Shown piece by piece: positions 33,626-42,380 of a DNA stretch of 48,068 nucleotides (its first letter is position 1; each line of letters opens with the position of its first letter). Origin of the DNA: UBA7445 sp042096455 (GTDB lineage: Bacteria; Verrucomicrobiota; Verrucomicrobiia; Opitutales; Coraliomargaritaceae). The stretch spans positions 1 through 48,068 of the forward strand of contig JBELLU010000007.1 in the NCBI GenBank assembly GCA_042096455.1. The letters run 5' to 3'. The notes under the pieces are model-generated. The model was not told the DNA's origin. It was given only the letters and a program-made list of their open reading frames with translations, and did no database searches. A program made the translations under genes and the position numbers.

Positions 33626-34930
33626 TTACAGGAATTCGTTGACGAGATTTTCAAGCATTTCCTGACGACCGCTTGCGAGGACGGGTTCGCCATTTGCAAG
33701 CGCCGCTTTTTCGAGGGTTTCGAAACTGCACTTGCCGGATTCGATTTCCGCGCCGAGTGCACTGTCGAAGCTCGCATAGCGATCCTTCACGAACTGCTCG
33801 AGACGCCCGTCTTCACGGATGGCATGCGCGATCTTGAGCCCCCTGGCAAAGGCGTCCATCCCGCCGATATGGGCGTGCATGAGGTCGATTGGTTCGTGGG
33901 ATTCGCGGCGACGTTTGGCGTCAAAGTTAAGGCCGCCGGTGGTCAAGCCGCCCATCTTGAGCACGCAGAGCATCACTTGAGTGGTGAGGTAGATATCGGT
34001 GGGAAATTGGTCAGTATCCCAACCGATGAGTTCGTCACCACGGTTCGCATCGATACTGCCAAGCATTCCGGCGTTCGCGCTAACGGTGAGTTCGTGCTCC
34101 ATGGTATGACCGGCGAGGGTGGCGTGATTGGTCTCAATGTTGAGTTTGAAATGATCCATGAGGCCGTATTCCCGCAGGAAGTTTAGGCAAGCCGCCGCGT
34201 CGGAGTCGTATTGGTGAGTGGAGGGCTCGCGGGGTTTTGGCTCGATGTAGAAGGGGCCGTCGAAGCCGATCTTCTTGGCGTGATCGACCGCCATGTGAAG
34301 GAAGGCACCGAGGTGATCGAGTTCGCGCTTCATGTCGGTGTTAAGGAGGGTGGCATAACCCTCGCGACCACCCCAGAAGGTGTAACCGAGACCGTCGAGT
34401 TCTTTAGTGCATTCGAGCGCTTTTTTAACCTGCGCGGCAGCGTAGGTATAAACGGCGGCATGCGGCGAGGTCGCACCCCCTTGCGAATAGCGCGGATGAC
34501 TGAAGAGACAGGCGGTACCCCAAAGCAGTTGTACCCCGGTTTCGGCTTGTTTCTCTTTGAGCTTTGCAACGACCGTATCCAGCGCGGCGTTGGAGGCATG
34601 CAGGTCGTTCAATTCCGGGGCAATGTCGCGGTCGTGCCAGCAGTAGTACTCAATCCCGATTTTGTTCAGGAATTCAAAGAAGACGTCGACGCGATTGAGG
34701 GCATTTTCAACGGAGTCGGAACCATCATCCCAGGGCATCTGGGCAGTGCCGCCGCCGAAGGGGTCGGAGAGGACGTTGCGCATAACGTGCCAGTAGGGTG
34801 CCGCAAATCGGAGGTGATCCTTCATGGATTTTCCGTCGATGAGTGCCTCCGCGTCATAATGTTTGAAGGCGAGCGGGTTTTTGGAATTGGGGCCCTCGTA
34901 TTGAATTTTGTCGCAGTCGAAGTATTGCAT
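33626..34930 (-). CDS. xylA: Xylose isomerase
   Basis: 434 residues from ATG 34928-34930, giving the family N-terminus MQYFDCDKIQYEGPNSKNPL; a start at 35032 would cross the divergent promoter region. The enzyme isomerises D-xylose to D-xylulose. YYCWHDRDIAPE holds the catalytic His, and the metal ligands appear in YIEPKPREPSTHQYD, KLNIETNHATLAGH, GSIDANRGDELIGWDTDQFP and LNFDAKRRRES. The length is that of class II isomerases. It heads a xylA-xylB operon and is divergent from a XylR-like regulator gene 72 bp away. Confidence 0.97.
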   Translation of the reverse strand: MQYFDCDKIQYEGPNSKNPLAFKHYDAEALIDGKSMKDHLRFAAPYWHVMRNVLSDPFGGGTAQMPWDDGSDSVENALNRVDVFFEFLNKIGIEYYCWHDRDIAPELNDLHASNAALDTVVAKLKEKQAETGVQLLWGTACLFSHPRYSQGGATSPHAAVYTYAAAQVKKALECTKELDGLGYTFWGGREGYATLLNTDMKRELDHLGAFLHMAVDHAKKIGFDGPFYIEPKPREPSTHQYDSDAAACLNFLREYGLMDHFKLNIETNHATLAGHTMEHELTVSANAGMLGSIDANRGDELIGWDTDQFPTDIYLTTQVMLCVLKMGGLTTGGLNFDAKRRRESHEPIDLMHAHIGGMDAFARGLKIAHAIREDGRLEQFVKDRYASFDSALGAEIESGKCSFETLEKAALANGEPVLASGRQEMLENLVNEFL

Positions 34931-34940
34931 GGTGATTGAG

Positions 34941-35023
34941 TTGATCAGTTGATGGTTTAAAGGTGGATAGTATCGCACAAAGCGTGGACTGAAAACCGCA
35001 AAATGCGTATCAATTCTGTTGAT
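34941..35023. promoter_or_regulatory. Clustered TTGAT half-sites between xylA and its divergent regulator
   Basis: TTGAT occurs at 34941 and 34949 (TTGATCAGTTGAT), and a perfect inverted repeat ATCAA-TTCTG-TTGAT lies at 35009-35023. The last falls inside the regulator frame if translation starts at 35003 but in the leader if it starts at 35054. These could be an autoregulatory operator. They do not resemble the TTCATTTG repeats at the polysaccharide operons. Confidence 0.3.
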
Positions 35024-36196
35024 TTGCGTCAAAAGCTGCTACAGTCTGAAAAGATGAGCGAGCGGGTGGCTATCGTAATGTCGGAGGTGTTTTTGCGGCG
35101 CCTGACTCCGTCCCTGATGCCCTATGTACGTCGGAGGCAGGATTTTCAGATCCTGAGTATTCACCGCCCGATCGAAATGCTCTGTGAACGTTTGCGCGAG
35201 ATGAAGCCGAGCGGTCTGATTACGGAATGGTTGCCGGAGGTGACCGATCAACTTTTGGATCTGGGCATACCGACGGTGGTGGCGGACACGGATTTGAAAT
35301 ATTCTGGTGCGGTCAGTTTGGACGTGGATGATTGGGCGGTGGGGCGCGAGGCGGCGGATGCTTTTGGGCAGGCGGGTTATGAAAGCTTTGCCTGCTTGGG
35401 GAATGGCACGCCTTATTCGGAGCAACGCATTGAGGGCTTCCAAACCGCCTTGGGCAGGAAGGTTCCGATCTTTAATGAAGCCGGTTTTTCCGATGCGCGT
35501 TACAGCGAGCAATTCATCGAACCCGGAAAAGTCCTTTTGGAATGGTTGTCGGTTTTGCCGAAACCGGTGGGGGTTTTTGCGGTACACGATCCGCTGGGTC
35601 GATTCTTGTGCAGTGCTTGCCAAAAATTGGAGCTCGCAGTTCCGGAACAGGTCGCGGTTATTGGTGCCAATAATGACGAACTGGTCTGTGGTTTGAGTTA
35701 CCCGATGTTGTCGAGCGTATCGATCCCCTGGGAACAATTGGGCGCGCTGGTGGGGGAATGGATGCAGCGTTTGCGGAATGGCGAAGCACCGCCGTCAAAG
35801 CCCCTGTTGATCGCGCCGGGCTCGGTGGTGCTGCGGCATTCCGCCAGTCATTTGGTGGTCGACGATCCCGCCCTCCGCCGTGCCATGTCCTATCTTTCCG
35901 AGCATTTGAGCGAACCGGTCAACGTGGGCTTGCTCTGCGCGGATTTACGGTTGGCGCGGCGCACCGTGGAGCGCAAGTTTCGGGAATACTACCGTTGCAC
36001 GCCCTGGGAAATGCTCTGCCGGATGCGGGTAAACCGGGCCAAGGATCTCCTATCAGGGGGCAACCAACCCGTTGCGCGGATCGCAGAGTTGTGTGGCTTT
36101 AACGATGCGGAGCGTCTGGCGGTGGTTTTCCGCCGGGTCACGGGACGATCGCCCACGCAGTGGCGTAAGGCCAGCGCTGCGCGGACGAACCCTTGA
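35003..36196 (+). CDS. XylR-type transcriptional regulator (PBP1 sensor + AraC DNA-binding domain), divergent from xylA
   Basis: 397 residues from ATG 35003, or 380 from ATG 35054, whose product starts SERVAIVMSEVFLRRLTPSL and is the more usual XylR-type beginning. The sensor half contains VSLDVDDWAVGREAADAF and VAVIGANNDELVCGLSYPM, and the C-terminal AraC domain has VARIAELCGFNDAERLAVVF and VTGRSPTQWR. Position opposite xylA makes it the probable xylose-responsive regulator of xylAB, and perhaps of the convergent symporter gene, whose stop is 8 bp away. It is a distant relative of the 8031 regulator. Confidence 0.88.
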   Translation: MRINSVDLRQKLLQSEKMSERVAIVMSEVFLRRLTPSLMPYVRRRQDFQILSIHRPIEMLCERLREMKPSGLITEWLPEVTDQLLDLGIPTVVADTDLKYSGAVSLDVDDWAVGREAADAFGQAGYESFACLGNGTPYSEQRIEGFQTALGRKVPIFNEAGFSDARYSEQFIEPGKVLLEWLSVLPKPVGVFAVHDPLGRFLCSACQKLELAVPEQVAVIGANNDELVCGLSYPMLSSVSIPWEQLGALVGEWMQRLRNGEAPPSKPLLIAPGSVVLRHSASHLVVDDPALRRAMSYLSEHLSEPVNVGLLCADLRLARRTVERKFREYYRCTPWEMLCRMRVNRAKDLLSGGNQPVARIAELCGFNDAERLAVVFRRVTGRSPTQWRKASAARTNP

Positions 36197-36204
36197 AACC
36201 ATCC

Positions 36205-37941
36205 TTACCAGAAGCAGACGTAAAGGGCGAGGGTAGCAATGACGATGCCGATGCCGACCGCCTTTGCGCCACTGGAAGACTCCAATTCAATGGCATCGTT
36301 GACCGGCATCGCGACCGGTTCCTTCATGGGCTTGAGCAGCGTAAGGATAACCCCTGCGAGCAGGACAATGAAGAAGCAGATCGCCATGCGATCGAGGAAG
36401 GCGATTTGTTCCGCATACCACCAACCCTTGGAAACGAGCCAGGGACCGATGAGCCATTTGAAACCAGCGTAGGACACGACATTGAGACCAATGCCGACCG
36501 CTCCAAAATAACGCGGGGTGCGCGGCGAGAAGAATCCGAAGATGAAGACCGCGAGAATACCCGGCGAGATGAAGCCCTGGAATTCCTGAATATAGGCAAA
36601 GATGCTGGTGAAATTATCGAGCTTCGGCGCGACAATTCCTGCGAGGATCACAAAGAGAACCACAAATGCGCGACCGACTTTGACGAGTTTAGCGGGGTTC
36701 TTTTCGCCGCTGAACTTGGAATAGAGATCCATCGTGGCAATGGTCGAGGCGGAGTTCAGCATGGAGGCGAGGGAACTGATGACCGCACCACTGAGTGCCG
36801 CGAGCACAAACCAGGAGATGAGGGGGAAGGGCTTGATGAGGTTGCGCACCAGCACGGGGAAGGCACGGTCGTAGTCGTATTCGCCGGTGGCGGCGTTGAG
36901 AAGGTCGCCGGAAAAGAGGTTGTAGGCGAGGATTCCGGGAATCACCACCAGGAAGGGAATGAGCAATTTAAGCCCCGCCGCAAAGACGATACCCTTCTGA
37001 CCCTCCGCGAGGGATTTTGACCCGAGGGTCCGTTGCACAATGTATTGGTTGAGACCCCAGTAAAAAAGGTTGGGAATCCACAACCCGATCAAAAGCGCGG
37101 TCCAGGGAATGTCGGAGTCTTCCTTGGGGCGAACCATGTGAAGTTTGCCGCCGGATCCATTGGGACCGTTGCGTGCCTCCGCTTCGCCATCGACTCCATC
37201 ATTGAGCAAGATGAAGCGCTCCCATGCCCCGGCCTCCGCGATTTGTTCAACGGTGGCTTCGGAATTGGAGACTTTGGTAAGGATCAATTCCTCGGCAGGT
37301 TTTTCTGCAAGGACACTGAAGGCAAGGAACATAACAATCGCACCACCGAGAATGAGCGCCGAGCCCCAGATGAGGTCGGTCCAGGCGCAGGCTTTGAGGC
37401 CCCCAATGAAGACATAGATCGCAGCGAAGGCGGCAATGAGCCAACACACCGCGGTGAGGTTGTTGAGAACCGGGACGGTGTTGTAGTATTCGGAGACGAA
37501 TTTCGCGCCGGAGAAAATCACGGAGGAGGTTGTGACAAAGACGAGGGTCACGATCGCGGGGATTGCCATGGCGAGACGCGCGACGCCGTCGAAACGATAC
37601 TGGAGGAATTCCGGAATGGTGTAGAGCCCCGCCTTGAGGAATTTGGGCAGGAACCAGAACGCCACCACGATCAGCGTGATTGCCGCGATCCATTCATAGG
37701 AGGCAATCGCCATGCCCAACCAGTTGGCGGAGGCGCCCGACATGCCCACGAATTGCTCGGTGGAAATGTTGGCGGCGATGAGCGAGAAGCCCACGAGCCA
37801 CCAGGTCAATCCGCGGCCGGCGAGGAAGTAATCGCTCGCGCCTTTTTCGCCGCTCAATTCTTCGTCGCGGCTTTTCCAGATTCCAAGAGCAATGACACCG
37901 ACAACGGCGATGATAAAGAGGCTAACTTCAATGATGTCCAT
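36205..37941 (-). CDS. Sodium/solute symporter (SSS family), probable sugar transporter
   Basis: A 578-residue membrane protein of the SGLT-like sodium:solute symporter family with about fourteen helices. DYFLAGRGLTWWLVGFSLIA and ANISTEQFVGMSGASANWLG are the helix 1-2 signature. SLASMLNSASTIATMDLYSK is the conserved helix 8 region with its sodium-site Ser. An inserted hydrophilic loop (residues about 225-285) separates helices. Its neighbours are a XylR-like regulator and xylAB, so xylose or a related pentose is the likely cargo. A promoter is predicted directly upstream on the minus strand, so it is separately transcribed. Confidence 0.88.
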   Translation of the reverse strand: MDIIEVSLFIIAVVGVIALGIWKSRDEELSGEKGASDYFLAGRGLTWWLVGFSLIAANISTEQFVGMSGASANWLGMAIASYEWIAAITLIVVAFWFLPKFLKAGLYTIPEFLQYRFDGVARLAMAIPAIVTLVFVTTSSVIFSGAKFVSEYYNTVPVLNNLTAVCWLIAAFAAIYVFIGGLKACAWTDLIWGSALILGGAIVMFLAFSVLAEKPAEELILTKVSNSEATVEQIAEAGAWERFILLNDGVDGEAEARNGPNGSGGKLHMVRPKEDSDIPWTALLIGLWIPNLFYWGLNQYIVQRTLGSKSLAEGQKGIVFAAGLKLLIPFLVVIPGILAYNLFSGDLLNAATGEYDYDRAFPVLVRNLIKPFPLISWFVLAALSGAVISSLASMLNSASTIATMDLYSKFSGEKNPAKLVKVGRAFVVLFVILAGIVAPKLDNFTSIFAYIQEFQGFISPGILAVFIFGFFSPRTPRYFGAVGIGLNVVSYAGFKWLIGPWLVSKGWWYAEQIAFLDRMAICFFIVLLAGVILTLLKPMKEPVAMPVNDAIELESSSGAKAVGIGIVIATLALYVCFW

Positions 37942-37961
37942 GTTTTCGGGGTTGGGGTGAG

Positions 37962-37990
37962 TTTATATTAACACAAATATATACGAACAA
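37962..37990 (-). promoter_or_regulatory. Predicted promoter of the SSS symporter gene
   Basis: On the minus strand, TTGTTC (37985-37990), a 17-bp spacer and TATAAA (37962-37967) form a sigma-70-like promoter. It would leave a leader of about 14 bases before the ATG at 37941. Confidence 0.4.
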
Positions 37991-38009
37991 CTTATGCAGT
38001 AGGCGCGAC

Positions 38010-38894
38010 TTAACCCTTATAGACGGTAAGGAGGGCGTCGGCGATTTCAGAAGGGTTGCGAGCGATCGCGACTCCGGCGTCTTCCATCGCGGCAAACTTC
38101 GCTTCGGCGGTGCCGGCACCACTGGCTGAGACAATCGCGCCGGCGTGTCCCATGGTGCGACCCTTGGGAGCGGAGGCCCCCGCGATAAATCCGGCAACGG
38201 GTTTTTTGACGTGTTCTTTGATGTATTCGCAGGCTTCCTCTTCAGCGCTGCCGCCGATTTCACCAATCATAATAATGGCGTCGGTATCAGGGTCTTCGTT
38301 GAACATCCGTATCGCGTCGGTTTGAGAGGTGCCATTGATGGGATCACCGCCAATGCCGATACAGGTACTTTGACCGTGGCCGCGCTGGGTGAGTTGCCAG
38401 ACCGCCTCGTAGGTGAGGGTTCCGGAACGTGAGACCACTCCGACCCGTCCGGGTTTGTGGATGTAGCCCGGCATGATGCCGATCTTGCATTCCCCCGGGG
38501 TGATGATGCCCGGGCAATTCGGGCCGATGAGGCGGGTGCGGGTGTTTTTGAAAAAGAGGCGGCGGCGGATTTCTGCCATGTCGCGCACGGGGACGCCCTC
38601 GGTAATGCAGATCACGAGCGGGATTTCGGCCTCGATCGCTTCGAGGATGGAGTCGCCCGCAAAGGCGGGTGGCACATAAATGACGGAAACATTGGCGCCG
38701 TGTTCGCGAACCGCTTCCGCCATGGTATTGCAGACCGGGACTGAATCCTCCCAGACTTGTCCGCCTTTGCCGGGGGTCACGCCTGCGACGATTTTAGTGC
38801 CGTATTCGAGGCATTGTGTGGTATGGAAGGTGCCGGTTTTACCGGTGATACCTTGAACGACGACGCGGGTGTCTTTGTTGACGAGAATGCTCAT
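38010..38894 (-). CDS. sucD: Succinate-CoA ligase, alpha subunit
   Basis: 294 residues, the usual length. This TCA-cycle enzyme makes succinate and ATP or GTP from succinyl-CoA. VVVQGITGKTGTFHTTQCL is the CoA-binding N-terminus, and RLIGPNCPGIITPGECKIG and TMGHAGAIVSASGAGTAE are family signatures. His250 in the last motif is the residue phosphorylated during catalysis. The gene begins 18 bp after the stop of sucC, so the two subunits are co-transcribed. It is unrelated to the polysaccharide locus and marks the return to housekeeping genes. Confidence 0.97.
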   Translation of the reverse strand: MSILVNKDTRVVVQGITGKTGTFHTTQCLEYGTKIVAGVTPGKGGQVWEDSVPVCNTMAEAVREHGANVSVIYVPPAFAGDSILEAIEAEIPLVICITEGVPVRDMAEIRRRLFFKNTRTRLIGPNCPGIITPGECKIGIMPGYIHKPGRVGVVSRSGTLTYEAVWQLTQRGHGQSTCIGIGGDPINGTSQTDAIRMFNEDPDTDAIIMIGEIGGSAEEEACEYIKEHVKKPVAGFIAGASAPKGRTMGHAGAIVSASGAGTAEAKFAAMEDAGVAIARNPSEIADALLTVYKG

Positions 38895-38912
38895 AATGAA
38901 AGGGTCCTGCGT

Positions 38913-40106
38913 TTAGGCCTTAGCGCTGACTTGCGTGGTGATAATTTCTGCCGCATGGGCGAGGCTGTCGGCAGGGGTGCAGGCGATCCCGCTTTCCTTG
39001 AGGATCTCCTTGCCGGCTTCGACGTTCGTGCCTTCGAGGCGAATCACGAGGGGGACTTGTATGTCGACGTTACGGGCGGCGGCTACGATGCCGCGGGCAA
39101 TGACATCACATTTCATGATGCCGCCGAAGATATTGACGAGGATGCCTTCGACTTTCGGGTCGGAGAGTATGATCTTAAAGGCGGCGGTGACCTGGTCTTC
39201 ATTGGCGCCGCCACCCACGTCGAGGAAGTTGGCGGGTTCGCCGCCAAAGCTCTTGATGATGTCCATCGTCGCCATGGCGAGACCCGCGCCGTTCACGAGG
39301 CAGGCGATGTTGCCGTCGAGTGCGATGTAGCTCAGGTTGTGCTTGGAGGCTTCGATTTCCTTGGGATCTTCTTCGTTGAGATCGCGGAGCTGCTGGATTT
39401 TCGGGTGCTGAAAGATGGCGTTGCCATCAAAGGTCATTTTGGCGTCGAGCGCCATGAGGTCGCCGCGGTCGGTCGTGATGAGCGGGTTGATCTCAACCAA
39501 CATGGCATTGTTTTCCCAATAGAGATTGTAAAGGCCGGTCAGGAGGCGGGCAAATTGCTTCACTTGGTCTCCGCTAAAGCCGAGTTCGAAGGCGACCCGT
39601 CGGCAATGATGGTGGCGCAGGCCCATGGTGGTCGAGATCGGGACGCGGATGATTTTCTCGGGGCTGCTTTCAGCGACTTCCTCGATGTCCATGCCGCCCT
39701 CGGTCGAAGCGATGATAACGGTTTGGGCGGTCTCGCGGTCCAGTACGAGAGCGAGGTAATATTCATGCTGTATTTCGCAGGCTTCGGTAAAATAGACAGT
39801 CTGCACCTTGCGTCCGGCGGGGCCGGTCTGCTTGGTGACGAGGGTGTTGTCGAGCATACGATTGGCGGATTCCAGCGCGGCCTCGCGGCCTTCAACCAGT
39901 TTGACCCCACCCTGATAGCCATCGGTAAAGCTGCCCTTACCGCGTCCTCCGGCATGGATCTGCGCTTTCACTACGATCTTCTGGCTCTCGCCCAAGTGGG
40001 CAATCGCGGTTTCAATTTCACGACTCGTTTGGGCGGCGTAGCCTTTGGGAACCGGGACGCCGTAGTCGCTGAGAAGTCGTTTCGCTTGATACTCGTGTAT
40101 ATTCAT
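38913..40106 (-). CDS. sucC: Succinate-CoA ligase, beta subunit
   Basis: 397 residues. It is the nucleotide-binding subunit with an ATP-grasp fold: NIHEYQAKRLLSDYGVPVPK at the N-terminus, VVKAQIHAGGRGKGSF as the ATP-grasp nucleotide segment, LYNLYWENNAMLVEINPL and NGAGLAMATMDIIKSFGGEP followed by ANFLDVGGGANEDQV in the C-terminal ligase domain. First gene of sucC-sucD. The 92 bp between it and the dus gene upstream contain no evident terminator. Confidence 0.97.
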   Translation of the reverse strand: MNIHEYQAKRLLSDYGVPVPKGYAAQTSREIETAIAHLGESQKIVVKAQIHAGGRGKGSFTDGYQGGVKLVEGREAALESANRMLDNTLVTKQTGPAGRKVQTVYFTEACEIQHEYYLALVLDRETAQTVIIASTEGGMDIEEVAESSPEKIIRVPISTTMGLRHHHCRRVAFELGFSGDQVKQFARLLTGLYNLYWENNAMLVEINPLITTDRGDLMALDAKMTFDGNAIFQHPKIQQLRDLNEEDPKEIEASKHNLSYIALDGNIACLVNGAGLAMATMDIIKSFGGEPANFLDVGGGANEDQVTAAFKIILSDPKVEGILVNIFGGIMKCDVIARGIVAAARNVDIQVPLVIRLEGTNVEAGKEILKESGIACTPADSLAHAAEIITTQVSAKA

Positions 40107-40198
40107 TGAAGTTTTGGGTAAAGATAGTAGCTAGCGACATTCACTTGAGGGTGCAATTCATTTTCCCTGCTATCCCTCAAAAAAGCGATGGCTCGGAT

Positions 40199-41281
40199 TC
40201 AAAGCGAGCAACCCTGCGCAGTTTCGCAGTTTGGGCGGGCAACGAGCCCCTCGAGGGGTTCATCGGCAAAAGCTTGCTCAGCGAGGTCATCGGCGAGGAG
40301 ATGGCGGTGGCAGACCGTGTCGAGTTCCGCCTTGGTGGTGGCGCGTCGCGCTTCGTGCAGGAAACGCCCCTCGGGATCGACGCCGAGGCCGATGAAGTTG
40401 AGGAATTTCTTGAGGTGATTGATGTGATGACGTTCGGCGCGATCCGCTTGGGTAGTGGCTTGATAGAGGTCATCGATATAATGAGCGACATCGGCGAGGG
40501 TGGGCCGGTAAACGTCGGTTCCGGCGAAATGCTCGCGGAGTTGGCGAAAGATCCAGGGGTTGCGGATGCAGGAACGCCCAATCATGAGGCCCGCCGCTCC
40601 GGTATTTTCGAGCACCCAGAGGCCTTTCTTGACGGAGGTGACGTTGCCGTTAGCAAGAACCGGAATGGGGAGGGCTTCTGCCGCCCGTTGGATATACTCG
40701 TAATGAACGGCGCTGCGGTAGGCCTCCTTGACGGTTCGGGCGTGCAGGCTCAGGAGGTCGACCTTATGTTTCTCGATGAGTTTCAGGATCGCCTCGAAGT
40801 TGCGGTCGTCCTCAAATCCGATGCGCATCTTGACGGTGAAGCGCCCCTCGACCGCTTCGCGCAGGCAACCCAAGATACGGTCCACCACTGCGGGGTCACG
40901 CAGGAGTCCACCGCCGACGTTTTTTTTGTAAACCTTGGGGGCGGGGCAACCCATGTTGAGGTCGATGCCGGCAACCGGCAGCTTGGCGGCATGAATCGCG
41001 CGGACGGTGCGTTGGAGGTCGGGGAGGCTTTCGCCGATGAGTTGGGCGAAGACCGGGCGACCGGTGTTGTGCCGCTCGATTGAATCGACGATATGGGTTT
41101 CAAGGGTGGAGTGCCCGTGTACGCGGAAATATTCGGTAAAGAGAAGATCCGGTGGGCCATATTTACCGAGGAGGCGCATGAAAGGCAGGGTGGTCACATC
41201 CTGCATGGGGGCGAGGGCGCTCCAAGGCTGGCCGGGGATCATCGCTTCCGGAAGCGGCAGGGTCGCAGGGCCGTCGCTCAT
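40199..41281 (-). CDS. tRNA-dihydrouridine synthase
   Basis: 360 residues of an FMN-dependent dihydrouridine synthase that reduces uridines in the tRNA D-loop. ALAPMQDVTTLPFMRLL is the flavin-binding first strand, GIDLNMGCPAPKVYKKNVGG carries the catalytic Cys112, and VKMRIGFEDDRNF, LLSLHARTVKEAYRS and VLANGNVTS give further flavin contacts. Which Dus subfamily it is cannot be fixed from motifs alone. The stop of the DUF151 gene upstream is 3 bp from its start, suggesting an operon. The C-terminal 60 residues are the usual helical RNA-binding part. Confidence 0.92.
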   Translation of the reverse strand: MSDGPATLPLPEAMIPGQPWSALAPMQDVTTLPFMRLLGKYGPPDLLFTEYFRVHGHSTLETHIVDSIERHNTGRPVFAQLIGESLPDLQRTVRAIHAAKLPVAGIDLNMGCPAPKVYKKNVGGGLLRDPAVVDRILGCLREAVEGRFTVKMRIGFEDDRNFEAILKLIEKHKVDLLSLHARTVKEAYRSAVHYEYIQRAAEALPIPVLANGNVTSVKKGLWVLENTGAAGLMIGRSCIRNPWIFRQLREHFAGTDVYRPTLADVAHYIDDLYQATTQADRAERHHINHLKKFLNFIGLGVDPEGRFLHEARRATTKAELDTVCHRHLLADDLAEQAFADEPLEGLVARPNCETAQGCSL

Positions 41282-41284
41282 GGA

Positions 41285-41740
41285 CTAGCTCTTGTCCTCC
41301 TTGTTCTGATCTAGAATCTTCTCGAGAATCAGGCTCATGTCATCGACCGTATCGAGGACCTTCTGCGTGGCGTAGATCGGTTTATCCGCAAGGAGAGCGA
41401 AGATGATCGAGTCGCTCGGGCGGGCATCGACCTCCACGATTTTTTGACTCAATTCGTTGTCCATTGAAACCACCAATCGGGCGTAAAAGGTACTCTCAGC
41501 GACATCGTTGATGATGGTGCGCTCGACCTCCGCACCCATCCCATCAAGGAGGCTGATCATGAGCTCATGACTTTGTGGGCGCTCAAATTGCACATCATTA
41601 ATGGCGTGCTGGATGGCGGTGCCAATACTTTGGTCGACGTAAATCACAAAGGTCTTGGCTTCGGTGCCCAGAAAGATGGCGCAACCGCTGGAGGTCGGCA
41701 TGACGGCTTTGACTGTGATTCGTGAGACTTGGTTTCCCAT
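41285..41740 (-). CDS. DUF151 / bifunctional nuclease-family protein
   Basis: 151 residues. FLGTEAKTFVIYVDQSIGTA, the RPQSHELMISLLDGMGAEV segment and VDARPSDSIIFALLADKPIY are the DUF151 (bifunctional nuclease) pattern. A plant member was reported to have RNase and DNase activity; bacterial roles are largely unknown. It lies just upstream of dus (3 bp gap) and divergent from aroK across 106 bp that must hold both promoters. Confidence 0.88.
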   Translation of the reverse strand: MGNQVSRITVKAVMPTSSGCAIFLGTEAKTFVIYVDQSIGTAIQHAINDVQFERPQSHELMISLLDGMGAEVERTIINDVAESTFYARLVVSMDNELSQKIVEVDARPSDSIIFALLADKPIYATQKVLDTVDDMSLILEKILDQNKEDKS

Positions 41741-41846
41741 GTTTTAAGGTGTCGGTGGTGGAAAGAGTGGTTAAATTCGTACGCGCATACAGGGAGGGTT
41801 ATTTTTTGATCGCCTGAAATCGCTGCGCTGTCTCAGACTATGAGCA

Positions 41847-42380
41847 ATGAATGGGATGAACGACAAATCCAAAAATCTTTACCTCGTGGGATTCATGGGC
41901 GTTGGCAAGTCTGTTATTGGCCGACGGCTTGCGGGTGAGCTGGGTTTGCGGTTTGTTGACACCGATCATGCGATCGAAAAAGCGCAGGGGTGCAGTATTG
42001 CGGAAATTTTCAAAAAGGAAGGGGAGGCGCGTTTTCGCGAATACGAACGGTCTTTTATTGAGTCGGGACACGCGGTGACCGGTCATGTGGTGGCTTGCGG
42101 CGGTGGCTTGGTGGTGCAACCCGGAATGGTAGATTTGCTGCGCGCGCGCGGGGTGGTGGTCAGTTTATTTGCTTCGGTGGAGACCATTATTGAACGCACC
42201 GTGCGCAACAACAAGCGGCCCCTGTTGAATGTGGAGGATCGGGAGGCACGTATTCGCGAACTCTTGAATGCGCGTGAATCGGTTTACCTTGATGCCGGAC
42301 CCGCTATCAGCACCGAGGGTCGCAGTCTGGCGGACATCGTGGAGCATATTATCCGGATTTACCGTTCGCACTGCGACTGA
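41847..42380 (+). CDS. aroK: Shikimate kinase
   Basis: 177 residues, the usual length. It phosphorylates shikimate at O3 in aromatic amino acid synthesis. The Walker A loop is GFMGVGKS (residues 15-22), the shikimate-binding FVDTDHAIE and REYERSFIE follow, and VACGGGLVV and NNKRPLLN (adenine lid region) complete the pattern. An ATG at 41856 is an alternative start three codons in. The last 22 bp overlap the convergent thioesterase gene. Confidence 0.93.
   Translation: MNGMNDKSKNLYLVGFMGVGKSVIGRRLAGELGLRFVDTDHAIEKAQGCSIAEIFKKEGEARFREYERSFIESGHAVTGHVVACGGGLVVQPGMVDLLRARGVVVSLFASVETIIERTVRNNKRPLLNVEDREARIRELLNARESVYLDAGPAISTEGRSLADIVEHIIRIYRSHCD

Noticed and set aside
36193..37020. Plus-strand open frame opposite the SSS symporter
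   Set aside because: Composition is strongly Asp/Glu/Gly-rich and it lies wholly inside the symporter gene; antisense shadow.
38757..40109. Long plus-strand open frame opposite sucC (450 codons)
   Set aside because: It mirrors a strongly supported sucC on the other strand and has no family-like motifs; high GC at third positions produces such shadows.
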